Source: an uncultured Bacilli bacterium
Lineage (GTDB): Bacteria > Bacillota_I > Bacilli_A > RF39 > UBA660
Length of the DNA stretch: 14,165 nucleotides
Reading direction: 5' to 3'
Assembly (NCBI GenBank): GCA_947623645.1
Contig: CANQHK010000132.1
Location: forward strand, 1-14,165
Positions 13,678-14,165 of the stretch are shown here, one piece after another. Under the pieces are notes generated by a model. It had not been told where the DNA came from. It searched no databases and saw only the letters and a program-made list of their open reading frames with translations. The position numbers and the translations under genes were made by a program. Within the stretch, counting starts at the first letter, position 1. Each line of letters starts with the position of its first letter.

Positions 13678-14165
13678 AAGAAAGTTTTTCGTATACTTTA
13701 CGAAGTTGTTTACCGACCGTTTCAATTTTTCTTTCTTCAATTAAAGAAAGAGCATTTTTGCTAACATCAGGGAGTTCTCCTTCGATGATTTTTTTTGCTT
13801 TTTCTTCAAATTCCTCTAAAGTTTTTGCTTTATAAATATTTTTTCCATCTTCTAGCCACTCTTCAAAAATCGGAATATCTCGAATCAAAGTTTTTGTTTG
13901 GCAAGCAATTGCTTCGATTAAAGGAATTCCTTCTGTTTCTTCATAAGTTGGGAAAATATATAAATCACAAGCATTGAGAGCAGAGCGAATCATTTCTTTT
14001 TCAACGTATCCTGCAAAAGTTAAATTATCAAGTTTTGTATGAACAGCATCTTTAACCGGTTTTGTAGAAGCAGCAAGAGGGCTATATCCAAACCAAATAA
14101 ATTGATATTCTGGCTTTCTTTTAGCAAGTTCAACAAAATCGACAATTCCTTTTCTTTCAATATAA
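13661..14165 (-). CDS. GT4-type glycosyltransferase, C-terminal part (runs off the right edge)
   Basis: 167 residues before the stop are visible; the N-terminal half is off-window. Visible features are YIERKGIVDFVELA, PEYQFIWFGYS, LTFAGYV, and DLYIFPTYEETEGIPLIEA, which holds the E-x7-E nucleotide-sugar binding motif of retaining GT-B (GT4) enzymes. The RKG..DF.ELA...PEYQFIWFG signature is, from memory, typical of the mono/diglucosyl-diacylglycerol synthase branch (alMGS/alDGS, BgsA-like). A membrane glycolipid glucosyltransferase at the inner membrane face is therefore the best guess, but other GT4 substrates cannot be excluded. The internal ATG near 13993 is not the start, since the conserved domain continues upstream in frame to the edge. 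The TAG stop lies inside the convergent plus-strand gene. Confidence 0.88.
   Translation of the reverse strand, partial: YIERKGIVDFVELAKRKPEYQFIWFGYSPLAASTKPVKDAVHTKLDNLTFAGYVEKEMIRSALNACDLYIFPTYEETEGIPLIEAIACQTKTLIRDIPIFEEWLEDGKNIYKAKTLEEFEEKAKKIIEGELPDVSKNALSLIEERKIETVGKQLRKVYEKLSSKGRK
13663..13689 (+). terminator. Intrinsic terminator of the YqfQ-like gene, inside overlapping coding sequence
   Basis: ACTTTCTTC (13663-13671) and GAAGAAAGT (13677-13685) form a perfect 9-bp stem with loop CTTTA, followed by TTTT (13686-13689). The TAG stop of the plus-strand gene straddles the loop and the first base of the right arm. The hairpin also encodes the last residues of the convergent glycosyltransferase. 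The minus-strand reading lacks a T tail. Confidence 0.75.

Noticed and set aside
1..14165. CRISPR arrays, insertion sequences, phage genes, toxin-antitoxin or defence systems
   Set aside because: No spaced direct repeats, transposase, integrase or toxin-like pair was seen. The Cas4-like cysteine pattern belongs to AddB and is expected for that family.

Overview
The window looks like a chromosomal segment of a low-GC Gram-positive bacterium: Bacillota, Bacilli/Erysipelotrichia-like, possibly one of the uncultured gut lineages near the Mollicutes. The evidence is the very AT-rich composition (about 30% G+C by eye), strong AAGGAGG-type ribosome binding sites, several TTG/GTG starts, and AddAB rather than RecBCD. 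MurC shows that it makes peptidoglycan. TGG is used for Trp and TGA appears to act as a stop, so the code looks standard rather than the Mycoplasma code. No plasmid, phage, transposon or CRISPR signature was seen.

Left region (1-5803, all minus strand): a promoter near 5800 drives addB (nuclease subunit), a small type IV pilin-like gene, then addA (helicase-nuclease, cut by the left edge). The gaps are about 15 bp, so this is an addB-pilin-addA operon. A pilin between the two subunits of the double-strand-break repair enzyme is the most unusual arrangement here.

Middle (5921-6084, plus strand): a single tRNA-Glu gene with anticodon CUC, its own promoter and a terminator, set between two minus-strand operons.

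Centre (6082-10925, minus strand): a promoter at about 10900 starts a run of closely packed genes: murC, a TVP38/DedA-like membrane protein, rmuC, a YjdF/DUF2238-like membrane protein, two small membrane proteins, and a DUF3603/YjbA-like protein. Gaps are short or overlapping and no internal terminator is evident, so these may form one long operon.

Right (10984-13296, minus strand): pilC (GspF-type platform protein) and pilD (prepilin peptidase) form a two-gene operon with a clear promoter and terminator. Together with the pilin in the addBA operon they supply three parts of a type IV pilus/competence pseudopilus: substrate, processing enzyme and inner-membrane platform. The assembly ATPase is not in the window. 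Divergent from pilC is a small YqfQ-like gene. It converges on, and overlaps by 17 bp, a GT4 glycosyltransferase that runs off the right edge and is probably involved in membrane glycolipid synthesis.

Taken together, the window carries recombination genes (addA, addB, rmuC) and pilus/DNA-uptake-type genes (pilin, pilC, pilD), interleaved with envelope genes. A functional link between DNA uptake and AddAB is plausible from the operon structure but remains an inference.
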